64,000 bases of DNA from Neobacillus endophyticus. Its GTDB lineage: Bacteria > Bacillota > Bacilli > Bacillales > Cytobacillaceae. Positions 54,204-63,807 of this stretch are shown here, one piece after another (positions within the stretch are counted from its first letter, which is position 1; every line of letters starts with the position of its first letter). The notes under the pieces were generated by a model, which had not been told where the DNA came from, ran no database searches, and was given only the letters and a program-made list of their open reading frames with translations. The position numbers were made by a program, and so were the translations under genes. The stretch covers positions 4,174,001 through 4,238,000 of the forward strand of contig NZ_JABRWH010000001.1 of the NCBI RefSeq assembly GCF_013248975.1, read 5' to 3'.

Positions 54204-54755
54204 TTATAATGGTCTCATTGATGCTGGTTCTAAAACTCCGATCAGATGTCTAGGTCTATCCTTTTTTATAGATTCAATGACTCCATTTGAGATCTCCTCA
54301 TTGGTCAGCCATCTGGATCCTTCTCCCTCAATGACAAAACCTAGTTGAATCTGATGATATTGACAATTTTCATTCAAAGGAACATTCTTTTCAACCTGAT
54401 CTAAATTAGCCCTGCTTCCAAGGACATGAAACAATTTCCATGGAGCATTATTGCTTGAAGTTTCTTTTGCTAGAATATCTAAAACATTCTCACCGCCTGA
54501 ATGGATCCAAGCTACGACGATTTCAAACTGTCCATTCTTTTTAATTGAACTTCTAAGCTGCTCTTTTAATTCAATATCAAGCTTATAATCAACAAGTATT
54601 GGAGTGATGAGTGATTCATTCTTTGAATTTCGGATTAATCTGTCCATTCGATTATGGTCTCGACCAATTACCGAAACATGATACCCTTTATTTACTAACC
54701 ACAAAGATACATCAGATAACATCCCTGTCCCGCCAATCACCAACGCATGTTTCAT
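54204..54755 (-). CDS. Short-chain dehydrogenase-like NAD(P)-binding protein
   Basis: 183 residues. The N-terminal Rossmann motif VIGGTGMLSDVSLWLVNKGY and the IGRDHNRMDRL segment after β2 mark an SDR-type nucleotide binder. The classical YxxxK catalytic pair is not evident and the protein is shorter than typical SDRs, so it may be an atypical reductase or a nucleotide sensor. AAGGGGAG precedes the ATG. It is downstream of the DUF2075-like gene but separated by a terminator. Confidence 0.8.
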   Translation of the reverse strand: MKHALVIGGTGMLSDVSLWLVNKGYHVSVIGRDHNRMDRLIRNSKNESLITPILVDYKLDIELKEQLRSSIKKNGQFEIVVAWIHSGGENVLDILAKETSSNNAPWKLFHVLGSRANLDQVEKNVPLNENCQYHQIQLGFVIEGEGSRWLTNEEISNGVIESIKKDRPRHLIGVLEPASMRPL

Positions 54756-54835
54756 TTTGCACTCCCCTTACTAATTAACTATATAATATGGTGCAATTTT
54801 CCAAAAAATACAGAAATTCATCAAACTATCGAAAT

Positions 54836-54877
54836 AAAAAAATGCTGCAGCTTAAAGAGCCTACAACATTTTTTTCC
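54836..54877 (-). terminator. Intrinsic terminator of the nuclease-helicase cassette
   Basis: Minus strand ATGTTGTAGGCT / GCTGCAGCAT stem followed by TTTTTTTATTT, about 15 bp after the DUF2075-like gene. Confidence 0.82.
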
Positions 54878-54890
54878 TAGGATTTCAACT

Positions 54891-56834
54891 TTAATAATCC
54901 TCTTTTCCTTCGGCTACTTCCGACCACGATTTGAAAAACTCGTTCGATTCGTATTCAGTATTACTCGTTTGAAATCTTTCCTTAAAATATTCAGCCAGTT
55001 TTGGATCTGTACAAAACACATAACATCCTTTTTGACCACGTGTCATTAAAGTCCGGTATGTATTTCGAATAATTTCATCAGCCAGTTTCTTTGCTTTTTC
55101 GGGGTCGCTGGCCAACATCTTTTTGATCCCTTTTAAGGATGAATCAGTTTTAGCGCGTTTCGTATAGTCCGTTATCACTTGACCATTTTCAAATCTTAAG
55201 TCTTCGCCAATAATGACGCCTACATAATCGAATTCCAGTCCTTGACATGTATGGATACACCCTATTTGTTGCACCGAGTCTTCATCAATCGCCCAAGTGG
55301 CTGAACTCCCAAGATTCCAACTCATCTTGAAATCAAATTCATTTAGTACTATATCATAGTATTCGGGATTACTTTGGCCTACTTTATCCCAGTTCCAGCA
55401 ATATCCAGCCACCATACGAGATTTATTACTTACCCAATTTCGTTTTTCAATTTCAGTACTTAATTCTTTTGGATCGTCAAAAACACGGAAATCATATTGC
55501 CCCCCAATAAAATGGGCATTTGCCGTTTCACGGATCTGGAGGACATCATCGATCCAAGCCAAATACCCGTCAGAGCCATTACAACGGAATTGTGATTCTA
55601 GATTCATTTTGGTAAGATTTGCCCCAAAATCTATTGAATATTTTTCAGTTTCTTCTATACTGCCTGCATCCTTTAACGTTACGCGCTGCCGTTCATCAAT
55701 GAAAAAGATCGAAAACTTGGCAGCTTGGATAATCTCTTTCGTTTGGTTCTCACCAAGATTAGAGAACATGCCTGATTTCTCATTTAATCGGTGGGCTTCA
55801 TCTACAATTAAAGCATCAAACTCATCTAATGGAGCATCCACATAGCTCCCGGACCCTTTAAACAAATTATCAATTAGTCCTTTACGGAAATCCTGTTTTA
55901 ATTTTGCCGCGTATATGTTTCTTGGAGCTGCATTTTTAGTTACATACTGACAAACCATTCTTTGTTTCGTTAATTCAACGAGCAAATTGACCGCCAGTAC
56001 TGATTTTCCAGTCCCAGGTCCCCCTGTTACAACTAAAACTTGTTTCGTATTCGTTCTTAATGCCTCACGCGCAAGGTGAATTGCTTGTTCAAAGACCACT
56101 TTTTGGTCATCAATCATCACAAACTCAGGATTCCCTTTAAGCATATTATTTAAAGAATCCTGTAATGATTTCGACGGCCGAATTCTGCCATTTTCAATTT
56201 TGTAAAGATTTTCTTTATTGTCACCATATTGAATATATTTCTTAATAAAATCACGAAGTTTCCTGGCTTGTCCTTTAATAAAGACAGGGGCTTGTTCAAT
56301 ATAATAATGGTAAACTTGATCTGTCAGTGGATCTTGATCACCTTGATCGATGTAATTATGTAAATACGCACAAGGATATAAATTGATATCTTCTTTTTGA
56401 GCATTTTCATTATAGTCTTTTATTAAGGAAGCATAAGACCATGCCTGATAAGAGGGATGTGTGGTCTCCACTAATCCACGATTTATGACTGTCTTCACGA
56501 TGGCTTCCTTCCCGCGAATGACCTCGACAGACTGCCACTGCTTTAGTTCCACAACTACAACATTATTTTTTTCATCCTTCTTACCAGAGATTAAAAAATC
56601 AACCCGTTTCGAGGTATAGGGAATTTTAAATTCAATCGCAATCCCGGCATCTTGCGGAATTTCACTGTCCATTAATACACGGTACATATATTGCATAGAA
56701 TTATCCCAGGTACGCACTTCCCGTTCATTGATACGGCCAATTTTCGAATGATAATTTCTGCAAATGTTGTTCACAAGTTCATCCTGAAAAACATCGTCCA
56801 GAAATTCTGATTTGGTTGCTTCGTAAACGATCAT
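54891..56834 (-). CDS. PD-(D/E)xK nuclease-like domain fused to DUF2075-type SF1 ATPase
   Basis: 647 residues. The N-terminal domain (1-200) has a nuclease-like pattern: Asp79 in KRVDFLISG, then Glu96-Leu-Lys98 in VVVVELKQW, matching D...ExK. The second part (about 245-640) is an ATPase of the DUF2075/Schlafen-associated type: Walker A GGPGTGKS (271-278), Walker B LIVDEAHRL, FIDERQRV, SQFRCNGSDGYLAWID and the C-terminal HTCQGLEFDYVGVI and NTYRTLMTRGQKG, as in UvrD-like helicases. It is likely to process DNA or RNA. It follows the HNH gene on the same strand after 292 bp of AT-rich DNA, and could be the last gene of the cassette. Confidence 0.85.
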   Translation of the reverse strand: MIVYEATKSEFLDDVFQDELVNNICRNYHSKIGRINEREVRTWDNSMQYMYRVLMDSEIPQDAGIAIEFKIPYTSKRVDFLISGKKDEKNNVVVVELKQWQSVEVIRGKEAIVKTVINRGLVETTHPSYQAWSYASLIKDYNENAQKEDINLYPCAYLHNYIDQGDQDPLTDQVYHYYIEQAPVFIKGQARKLRDFIKKYIQYGDNKENLYKIENGRIRPSKSLQDSLNNMLKGNPEFVMIDDQKVVFEQAIHLAREALRTNTKQVLVVTGGPGTGKSVLAVNLLVELTKQRMVCQYVTKNAAPRNIYAAKLKQDFRKGLIDNLFKGSGSYVDAPLDEFDALIVDEAHRLNEKSGMFSNLGENQTKEIIQAAKFSIFFIDERQRVTLKDAGSIEETEKYSIDFGANLTKMNLESQFRCNGSDGYLAWIDDVLQIRETANAHFIGGQYDFRVFDDPKELSTEIEKRNWVSNKSRMVAGYCWNWDKVGQSNPEYYDIVLNEFDFKMSWNLGSSATWAIDEDSVQQIGCIHTCQGLEFDYVGVIIGEDLRFENGQVITDYTKRAKTDSSLKGIKKMLASDPEKAKKLADEIIRNTYRTLMTRGQKGCYVFCTDPKLAEYFKERFQTSNTEYESNEFFKSWSEVAEGKEDY

Positions 56835-57126
56835 TCTGATTCCGTCCCAACCTTTAAATTATTATTTTTTTATTCCCGTATCTAACTTATACGAAAACAT
56901 ATGTTTCAATCCTTTTTTGTGTAAAATTATTTCTCCAAGATATAATATTAGTTGAGCCTCTCTAATTCTGCTTACTCTCATACACTATCTTATCCAGTTA
57001 ATTCGTATACTCCGATTCACCTGAATACGACAAACAAAGATACTCCTTCATCCTTGTCATTCCTATGTATAAGAGCGAGATTCCCTTTCCTTATCCTCTT
57101 CCAAGGGATATGGCTTGTAATCAACA

Positions 57127-58152
57127 TTAATTCTTGTCCATTTTATGAAATACAATTAACCCCATATTTTCTTTGGTTTCCAAAAATTCAGTAAATCCAT
57201 TTTCCATTGAATAATTGTATAAATCTTTAAGCTTACTACTAGAATAAACTTGCATGTCTTCTCTTTTTTTAATAGTAGGCATCGAGATAAAAGTCTCATT
57301 CCGATCAATTACAGTATGTAGAAATACCTTTTCCGCTAATTTATCACTTTTCGATAAATTACAATTACTGCAAGCAATTACTAAGTTCCAAAGTTGATCG
57401 GCTTGAACAAAACTCCATGGAATAAAGTGATCTACATGCGAATTTCCATTCTTAATCGTTTTTCCACAATAGAAACATTTGCCATTATAGAAAGAGGAAA
57501 GAATCTGGTAAAACTGATCGAGAGAGGATCTCTTAGAAACATTTTCCACCTTCAACAGCAAATTCGTCGTATCACCATTTTCATTAAACTTTTCTAAAAA
57601 TAAAGCAAGATGGTAATTGGTTAAATAATTTAACACTCGTTGAAACCGTTGCATAAAGGCATAATAAGTCGGATTTAGCCTTAATTGTTCCTTGCTATTG
57701 TCAAAATCATAAATGGTACAGCCGGTATCACCATAAATGGCCCCCATTACATTGATTTTACATTTCTTCTTCACACTATTAATAATATCTACTTGGATAT
57801 CACTAGACAGTTTATCAAATACTAATGTATTAGGGATTTGATTTTGTATCTGAATATCATAAAGTATTGTTTGTACTTCTGCCTTTTTACCATACATGTT
57901 AATTTGATTAAGATTATGGTGGATAACCATATTCCAGTAAATTTTCGCAAAACTTGAAAATAAAGTTGAATAAGATAATTCCAATTTATCATTAACATTG
58001 TATAGGTTTTCCAAAATAGATTTAATTAGAACAAATTTATAGGTAGTAGAATTCCTAGATTTTGACGAAAAAATATAATTAAAATGCCCCCAAATTTCTT
58101 TATCCGTTAAATATTCGGTTTTCATCTCACCGACCTGTAATTTGAAACTCAT
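57127..58152 (-). CDS. HNH endonuclease
   Basis: 341 residues. A helical, unfamiliar N-terminal region (1-215) is followed by a zinc-supported HNH motif: CFYCGK (Cys226, Cys229), HVDHFIPWSF (catalytic-type Asp241-His242), QLWNLVIACSNCNLSKSDK (Asn256; Cys261, Cys264). It should nick or cut DNA with a divalent metal. GGTGAAAGACA precedes the ATG. It starts 38 bp after the MazG-like gene and belongs to the same minus-strand unit as the PLD-helicase gene. Confidence 0.9.
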   Translation of the reverse strand: MSFKLQVGEMKTEYLTDKEIWGHFNYIFSSKSRNSTTYKFVLIKSILENLYNVNDKLELSYSTLFSSFAKIYWNMVIHHNLNQINMYGKKAEVQTILYDIQIQNQIPNTLVFDKLSSDIQVDIINSVKKKCKINVMGAIYGDTGCTIYDFDNSKEQLRLNPTYYAFMQRFQRVLNYLTNYHLALFLEKFNENGDTTNLLLKVENVSKRSSLDQFYQILSSFYNGKCFYCGKTIKNGNSHVDHFIPWSFVQADQLWNLVIACSNCNLSKSDKLAEKVFLHTVIDRNETFISMPTIKKREDMQVYSSSKLKDLYNYSMENGFTEFLETKENMGLIVFHKMDKN

Positions 58153-58190
58153 TGTCTTTCACCCACTAAATCATTAGGGTCGAACCCAAC

Positions 58191-58514
58191 TTAATTTTCA
58201 ACCTCAAGTAAGAAGATTTTCTCCTTAAACCCTCCTCTTTCCGATAGCTTTTTAATACGAATATCTTCTACCATTTCAAATGATCCACCATGATATTCTG
58301 CAAAAGCATGAATAACTTCTAACAAATCCGCTAATTCTTCAAATGCTTCATTGTTAGTATTACTATTTATGTATTCGTTAAGCTCTTCAAAAGCCTTCTT
58401 TTGAAGTGCTTGAATATATTCTTTATTATTTAGTTGCTTAAGTGAGTATTTCTTTCCAGTACTTTTGATAATATCAGGTATTTTGTCACGAACAAGTTTA
58501 TTATAAATAGCCAT
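58191..58514 (-). CDS. MazG-like all-α NTP pyrophosphohydrolase
   Basis: 107 residues from ATG 58514 (CGGAG upstream). YNKLVRDKIPDIIKSTGKKY at the N-terminus and the metal-binding helix pair KKAFEELNEYINS ... EAFEELADLLEVIHAFAEYH (EExxE and ExxD acidic pattern) are typical of the phosphoribosyl-ATP-pyrophosphatase-like/MazG superfamily. These hydrolyse dNTPs, modified NTPs or alarmone-like nucleotides to the monophosphate and PPi. Its position between helicase and HNH genes suggests a nucleotide-level role in the cassette. Confidence 0.88.
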   Translation of the reverse strand: MAIYNKLVRDKIPDIIKSTGKKYSLKQLNNKEYIQALQKKAFEELNEYINSNTNNEAFEELADLLEVIHAFAEYHGGSFEMVEDIRIKKLSERGGFKEKIFLLEVEN

Positions 58515-58665
58515 TTTACTTAATCTCCGATTATTAAATAATATTTTCCTTTTCCAAATATTGACGGACTGCGGTAGCAAAGTCTACTTTGAAATAGTTC
58601 CTTTTAGATAGCGGTTGTAAATTTAAATGGTAAGTAGAAAGAATCTAATTCATGTATAAATTTCT

Positions 58666-61557
58666 CTAATCATCTATTCCATTTATAATATATTCAAAAA
58701 GCTTACTATCAACACTATCCTCCATTATCATATTCATATGTACAACTGGTTTCCCATCCTCCATACTATCTTGTTGGACTGTATTTTTATCAGAATGTGC
58801 TTTTCCTAAATAATAAAAGTCGCTTCCTTCGTCGTCATCCTTTTTTACAAATATATATATATCGATTTGGTTTTCTTTTGCTTCAATTATTTTTTTCACT
58901 TCTTCTGATTCTAACGTCCTGTTACTCCGAGTATACCATTTGAGAATATCTTGACTTAAAAATTCATCTCCGTAGTCTACGCTTGATTCTACTTCATCCT
59001 TTTTATGATAAGTTACAAAAATCGGACATGTTCCATGTTTTGTTTTATAACCATATATTGTTGAGCTTTCATCATTTGTCCAATTCAATAATCTACAAGC
59101 ATCTTTTCTAGTGTATTTTCTGTATAATGTCAAGTGTTGATCACATTTATACTTCTTACTTTTTTCTTTGGCACTCATAATTACATCGTTTACTATTACT
59201 TTGAAATAGGTATTTTGCTGTAGACTTTGTTGTATAAAATTGTTAAAGCGAAAAATCTTGTTTTCATCCAAAATCACTATTGGCTGGTCCCCATATTTCT
59301 TTTTGTATGATTGGGTAAAAAAGGATAAATCCATAAAACGTTGAATTGAAGAAAGGGTTAATTCATCTATATAACAACCATGTTTTTTTAAATAATTAAT
59401 AAATTGATCAAATTCCACTTCTTCATGACGTAATAACAAATCAAGCAAAATAATTTCATGTTTACGTTTACCATTTAATACTTCATTTGAAAGCATTGTT
59501 ACCACTTGATTTTCATAATTGGAAATCGAAGGTACTTCTTCTTTTATTTTTAATAAAAACTGATAGTAATTTGAATACTTATCTGCAATGACAACAGGAT
59601 CTATAGAATGATTCAACACAAAATCAATTAAATAAGGTACTCTCCCAATTCGATTTTTTAATTCGATGTAAGCATCTTTCAAGACTTTTAGATCAGTTAA
59701 TTTGCTGTTATTGATTGCTTTAAAGATTCGCCTTTTAGCAATTTCTTCAAAATTTACAGTTGAAACACCTTTAATATAACTTGTATCTTGAGTTTGACGT
59801 CGAATATTATCTTTATTTTGCGATTTATCTCCCGAAAAAGCGACCGGTATTAGATAATTATTTTTATAATTTCCGATAAAATCTATAATGGTAACAAAAT
59901 CTTTTGAGCCATGTTTTCTCAGACCTCTTCCTAATTGCTGAATAAAAATAATACTGGATTGCGTTTGTCTAAGCATTACCACTTGATTTATACAAGGAAT
60001 ATCAATTCCCTCATTAAATATATCTACTGTTATAATATAATCCAGATCACCATTTTCTAATTGATTAACCCGAAATACCCTCTCTTCTTGAGAATGATCA
60101 CCCGTCAACTCAACAGTCCTAAGACCTTTTTCATTGAATGCCTGAGATAACTTAGCAGCTTCCTCTTTTCTACTACAAAACATTAACCCTTTAACTTTAT
60201 TTCCAGAATAACCGTAGTACTCTATCTTATTTAGAATATGATTAACGCGTTCTGATGTCACAAGCTTATCTAAAATAGTAGCATCATCAATGGTTTCACC
60301 ATTATATTCAATATCGGTAACACCAAAATAGTGAAAAGGACACAGCATGTCTTCCTCCAATGCCTCCTGAAGACGAATTTCATATGCAATGTTGTAATTA
60401 AACAATTCATATATATTAAAATCGTCTGTTCGTTCTGGCGTAGCTGTCATTCCCATTAAAAATTTAGGTTTAAAATAATTAATTACTTTTTGATATGATA
60501 TGGCACCAGCTTTATGTACCTCATCAATAAGAATATAATCGAACGTCTCACATTCAAATTGCTGTAAGTTTTCATCCTTAGAAATGGTCTGGATCGTTGC
60601 AAATAAGTATTTCGCATTGGTTTGCTTATTTGAACCAGATAGAATCCCAAACTCTTCGTCAAGCCCACCGATAACTTTTTTAAAGTCTGATTTTGCTTTT
60701 TGTAATATTTGTTCCCGATGTACAATAAATAGCATTCGTTTAGGTGCAAAGCGCCTCACATCAAATGCTGATAAATAGGTTTTACCAGTCCCCGTGGCGG
60801 AAATAATCAAACCTTTATCGTGCCCTGCATCCCTTAACGCTTGAATTTCCTTTAATGCTGCCTGTTGCATTTTATTCGGTTTTATTTTTAATGCAGTTTC
60901 AATGGAATTAATCCTATATTCATTGGGAAATTCTATTACTTCTTCAATTTCTTTGTTTTGACTCACTTGTGTGTAAATTTTTTCATAAACCTCTATCCAT
61001 TGTTCCGTTAAAATCTCTGATTTCTTCCACAATTCTTCAAATTGATTTTTAAAATGGAGGATAAGTTCCCCGTTTTCATGTGAGGATAATTTTATGTTCC
61101 ATTCATAATTTACTTTCAACGCATGAGCCGTTAAATTGGAACTTCCAACGATTAATGAATAGAAGTTTTCATGTTCAAATATATATCCCTTAGAATGGAA
61201 ACCTTTTAAATCAGTTAACCTCACTTCAACATTTTCAATTTTCATAAGCTCTCTAAAAACTTTTGGTTGATTAAATTTTAAAAATGTGGATGTTAAAATA
61301 CGCCCATTTATCCCTTTTTGTTTCAAATCAAATAAATGTGTTTTAAGTGTGGCTAACCCACTTTCTGTAATAAATGCAACTGAAAATAAAAAGGATTTAC
61401 ATTTTGCCAGTTCATCTAATAATGAATCTAAAACTGTCTCATTTTCTTTTACATGATTAATTAGTAACCTTGGCTTAAAATTTCCTTTATTATTATATTT
61501 ATGATCAATAAACCCCTTATATAAAGATGCTTCTAAATTCTGAATAAAGTTACCCAT
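58666..61557 (-). CDS. PLD-like nuclease / SF2 helicase / DUF3427-type protein
   Basis: 963 residues. Residues 30-165: phospholipase-D-type domain with the HxK...N motif (His121, Lys123 in FHSKGYIFE; Asn141 in GSSNLT), a single motif that would need a dimer for catalysis. Residues 225-640: SF2 helicase with Walker A SATGTGKT (253-260), IDEVH (344-348), GMTATPERTDDF, and motif VI QQLGRGLRKHG. The remainder (about 640-963) matches the layout of DUF3427-type C-termini (KYTRKDACRLLNWTNDESSTIYGY, FYYLGKAHS). Probably an ATP-driven DNA-processing enzyme of a defence or repair system. The NUDIX gene that normally accompanies such genes lies upstream, beyond an inserted IS. Confidence 0.92.
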   Translation of the reverse strand: MGNFIQNLEASLYKGFIDHKYNNKGNFKPRLLINHVKENETVLDSLLDELAKCKSFLFSVAFITESGLATLKTHLFDLKQKGINGRILTSTFLKFNQPKVFRELMKIENVEVRLTDLKGFHSKGYIFEHENFYSLIVGSSNLTAHALKVNYEWNIKLSSHENGELILHFKNQFEELWKKSEILTEQWIEVYEKIYTQVSQNKEIEEVIEFPNEYRINSIETALKIKPNKMQQAALKEIQALRDAGHDKGLIISATGTGKTYLSAFDVRRFAPKRMLFIVHREQILQKAKSDFKKVIGGLDEEFGILSGSNKQTNAKYLFATIQTISKDENLQQFECETFDYILIDEVHKAGAISYQKVINYFKPKFLMGMTATPERTDDFNIYELFNYNIAYEIRLQEALEEDMLCPFHYFGVTDIEYNGETIDDATILDKLVTSERVNHILNKIEYYGYSGNKVKGLMFCSRKEEAAKLSQAFNEKGLRTVELTGDHSQEERVFRVNQLENGDLDYIITVDIFNEGIDIPCINQVVMLRQTQSSIIFIQQLGRGLRKHGSKDFVTIIDFIGNYKNNYLIPVAFSGDKSQNKDNIRRQTQDTSYIKGVSTVNFEEIAKRRIFKAINNSKLTDLKVLKDAYIELKNRIGRVPYLIDFVLNHSIDPVVIADKYSNYYQFLLKIKEEVPSISNYENQVVTMLSNEVLNGKRKHEIILLDLLLRHEEVEFDQFINYLKKHGCYIDELTLSSIQRFMDLSFFTQSYKKKYGDQPIVILDENKIFRFNNFIQQSLQQNTYFKVIVNDVIMSAKEKSKKYKCDQHLTLYRKYTRKDACRLLNWTNDESSTIYGYKTKHGTCPIFVTYHKKDEVESSVDYGDEFLSQDILKWYTRSNRTLESEEVKKIIEAKENQIDIYIFVKKDDDEGSDFYYLGKAHSDKNTVQQDSMEDGKPVVHMNMIMEDSVDSKLFEYIINGIDD

Positions 61558-61637
61558 ATCTTATTAGCCCCAAAATGAACTTGGACAGTAAGAGTAAATT
61601 TTATTATACTGCTTAATGTACCAAGGAGGCTGACATC

Positions 61638-61949
61638 ATGAAGCGAATAAAACATTCAAAAGAGTTTAAATTACAAGTCATTAAGGAAGCCCGAGAAACA
61701 GGAAATATTACCCTTGTAGCTCGTCGGTATGAATTGAATCCAAACATGGTTAGTCGATGGATCCGTGAATATAAAGATGGAAAATTTGGAGACATGGATG
61801 TAGCTGTTTTGCCAGACCTAGATTCCAAAGAATTATCTAAGGAAAATGAAAAACTCAAAATGATTTTGGGAGAAAAAGACCTTGAAATAGCGATTTTACG
61901 GGATTTAATAAAAAAGAAAAACCCTCACTTACTGAAAAACTTGAAGTAG
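61638..61949 (+). CDS. IS3-family transposase OrfA
   Basis: 103 residues. Helix-turn-helix of the IS3 OrfA type (HSKEFKLQVIKEARETGNIT...YELNPNMVSRWIREYKDG) followed by a leucine-zipper-like coiled-coil (ENEKLKMILGEKDLEIAIL). It binds the IS ends. AAGGAGG precedes the ATG. Near its end lies the slippery heptamer A-AAA-AAG (61910-61916) in the correct phase for -1 frameshifting into orfB. Confidence 0.9.
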   Translation: MKRIKHSKEFKLQVIKEARETGNITLVARRYELNPNMVSRWIREYKDGKFGDMDVAVLPDLDSKELSKENEKLKMILGEKDLEIAILRDLIKKKNPHLLKNLK

Positions 61950-62859
61950 CTGATCAATGGATTAACAAAGGCTATTCTATTTCAAAGGTGCTCAAAATTA
62001 TCGGTATTCCTCGTTCCACCTATTATTATCAAAAGAACTACCGGGTGGAAGAGAAAAAAGTGAGTGAGGGTCGTCCAGCACCTGGTTATTCCTTTAATGA
62101 GGAAGGAAAAAAAGTATCGGATGAACAAATCAAAGAATTTCTGTTAGAAGAAATTGCAGGCGATGCTTATAACTATGGTTATCGCAAATTAACCAAAGTA
62201 CTTCAAAGAAAATATAGCCTGACTATTAATAAGAAAAAGGTATATCGCCTATGTAAGGAACTTGGGATCTTACACCACAACGACAAAAGAAAGTCTCTTT
62301 TCCACGTAAATTAGCACGAAATCGGATCATTAAAGCTTCTAATCAACTTTGGGAAGCAGATATTAAATACGGATATATCGAAGGAGAAGATCGCTTTTTC
62401 TTTGTCATGTCCATTATAGATGTCTATGACAGAGGAATCGTTGCCTATCATATGGGATTAAGCTGCACCGGAGATGATGTAAAACAGACTCTGCAAAGAG
62501 CGTTATTGAAACGCCAACAATATGCTAAAAAGGAAAAACCTGTGATTCGAACAGACAATGGGCCACAGTTTATTTCGCATACCTTTGAAGAGTTTTGTGA
62601 AAATTCGAAAATGGAACATGAAAGAATTCCACCAAGAACCCCAAATATGAATGCCCATATAGAATCTTTCCATCGCATTTTTGAGGACGATTGCTTGTCC
62701 AGATGGCAGTTTGAAACCTATGCAGAAGCATATCAGGAAGTCATGAGATTTATGGTGTACTATAACGAAAGACGGATTCATTCCAGCCTTTTAGACTTGT
62801 CGCCAAAGGAATTCTATCAAAAACAAAACTCGTTGGTAATCAAGGAGGTCCGGGTATAA
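61910..62859 (+). pseudogene. IS3-family transposase OrfB, frameshifted
   Basis: Read in the -1 frame from the A6G signal: EKPSLTEKLEVADQWINKGY, then IIGIPRSTYYYQ and the HTH_21-like GYRKLTKVLQRKY. The frame is lost near 62270. The rest continues in another frame with the DDE integrase core: WEADIKYG (first Asp), VIRTDNGPQFIS (second Asp) and NAHIESFHRIFEDDC (Glu), ending YYNERRIHSSLLDLSPKEFY. The catalytic residues are intact, but the extra frameshift would stop synthesis, so the element is inactive unless this is a sequence error. Confidence 0.88.
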
Positions 62860-62976
62860 TGGGCTGTACTTATTCAAAGCAACAGCTTGATTTGGAGTGG
62901 TGGGCATGATAGCCTTGGTCGGCGATGCCAATGTTTGAAACAGCTGGCTTCTTGGCAGAAGAATCATGCCCACAGA

Positions 62977-63005
62977 GGCTCCATGTCAAGCAACATGGCC
63001 TTTTT
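62977..63005 (+). terminator. Terminator-like hairpin after orfB
   Basis: GGCtCCATGT-caagca-ACATGGCC followed by TTTTT. Confidence 0.7.
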
Positions 63006-63212
63006 GAAGAATAACGAAAGAAATCTAGTAAATAAAAAACTAAGAAAATAAAAGAATAAGAGAGATATTGTCCAAAATTCGGGGGTTAACCCGATATGCT
63101 CACCATTCGTTTCAACTAAATTAATTTTATTTTAAGATATATCTAACTTAAAGTTAATATACAAAGAATAAAAAAGCCATTCACAAAAAAGTGAACAGCA
63201 AAATCTAATGTT

Positions 63213-63614
63213 CTAATTGGCAAATGATATCTCTAACAACTTTTTAATTGCTGGAACATCCGCAGGCGCCCAGTCCAGTGAATCCAGTTCGTTTGGAACT
63301 AGCCATTTAATCGACACGTGCTCTGTTAAAACAGGTTCACCTTCCAAAAGCTTGCAAGCAAAAGTTGTTAAATGAACGATTCCAAAATCATATTCATAAA
63401 CAGTATGCTCAACTTGTTCATGAATTTCAATTTTACAACGCATTTCTTCATTAATTTCACGGTATAAGGCTTCCTGAGGCGACTCTCCTTTTTCTATCTT
63501 ACCACCAGGGAACTCCCACTTAAAAGGTAATGATTTATTTGCACCTCTTTGTGCACATAATATTTTTCCGTTTTGAATAATAATAGCACCAACGACATAA
63601 ATATTCTTTTTCAT
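63213..63614 (-). CDS. NUDIX (deoxy)nucleoside triphosphate pyrophosphohydrolase, MutT-like
   Basis: 133 residues from ATG 63614 (GGGGGA 6 nt upstream; the longer frame has no ribosome site). Complete Nudix box: GGKIEKGESPQEALYREINEEM, fitting Gx5Ex7REUxEEx. MutT-like members remove 8-oxo-dGTP, CTP or related nucleotides. The N-terminal YVVGAIIIQNGKILCAQRG is typical of this branch. It lies upstream of the PLD-helicase gene in the same orientation but is separated from it by an IS, so it was probably once co-transcribed with the cassette. Confidence 0.92.
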   Translation of the reverse strand: MKKNIYVVGAIIIQNGKILCAQRGANKSLPFKWEFPGGKIEKGESPQEALYREINEEMRCKIEIHEQVEHTVYEYDFGIVHLTTFACKLLEGEPVLTEHVSIKWLVPNELDSLDWAPADVPAIKKLLEISFAN

Positions 63615-63807
63615 AATTTCCCCCATATAACTTTGTAATTTCCAATAAAGTATTTTAATTTTTATTACAAATATAATATAAACAATGTACACTATTTTGT
63701 TCACGTATTAACATTTTTTATAAATGAAAAGACATTATTTTAAATTTTCAATTCCATCTGTTTTCTTTTTATTTGGCTTTGTTATAGCTGAATGTTGATT
63801 TCACTTT

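Larger units (their letters stand above)
61575..63005 (+). mobile_element. IS3-family insertion sequence (frameshifted)
   Basis: Contains orfA and orfB with the DDE motif and an A6G frameshift signal. The left end may be near TGAACTTGGACAGTAAGAG (about 61575); no matching right inverted repeat was found, and the end at about 63005 follows a terminator hairpin, so both borders are approximate. It is inserted on the opposite strand between the NUDIX gene and the PLD-helicase gene. The segment 62860-63212 holds no other gene. Confidence 0.8.
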
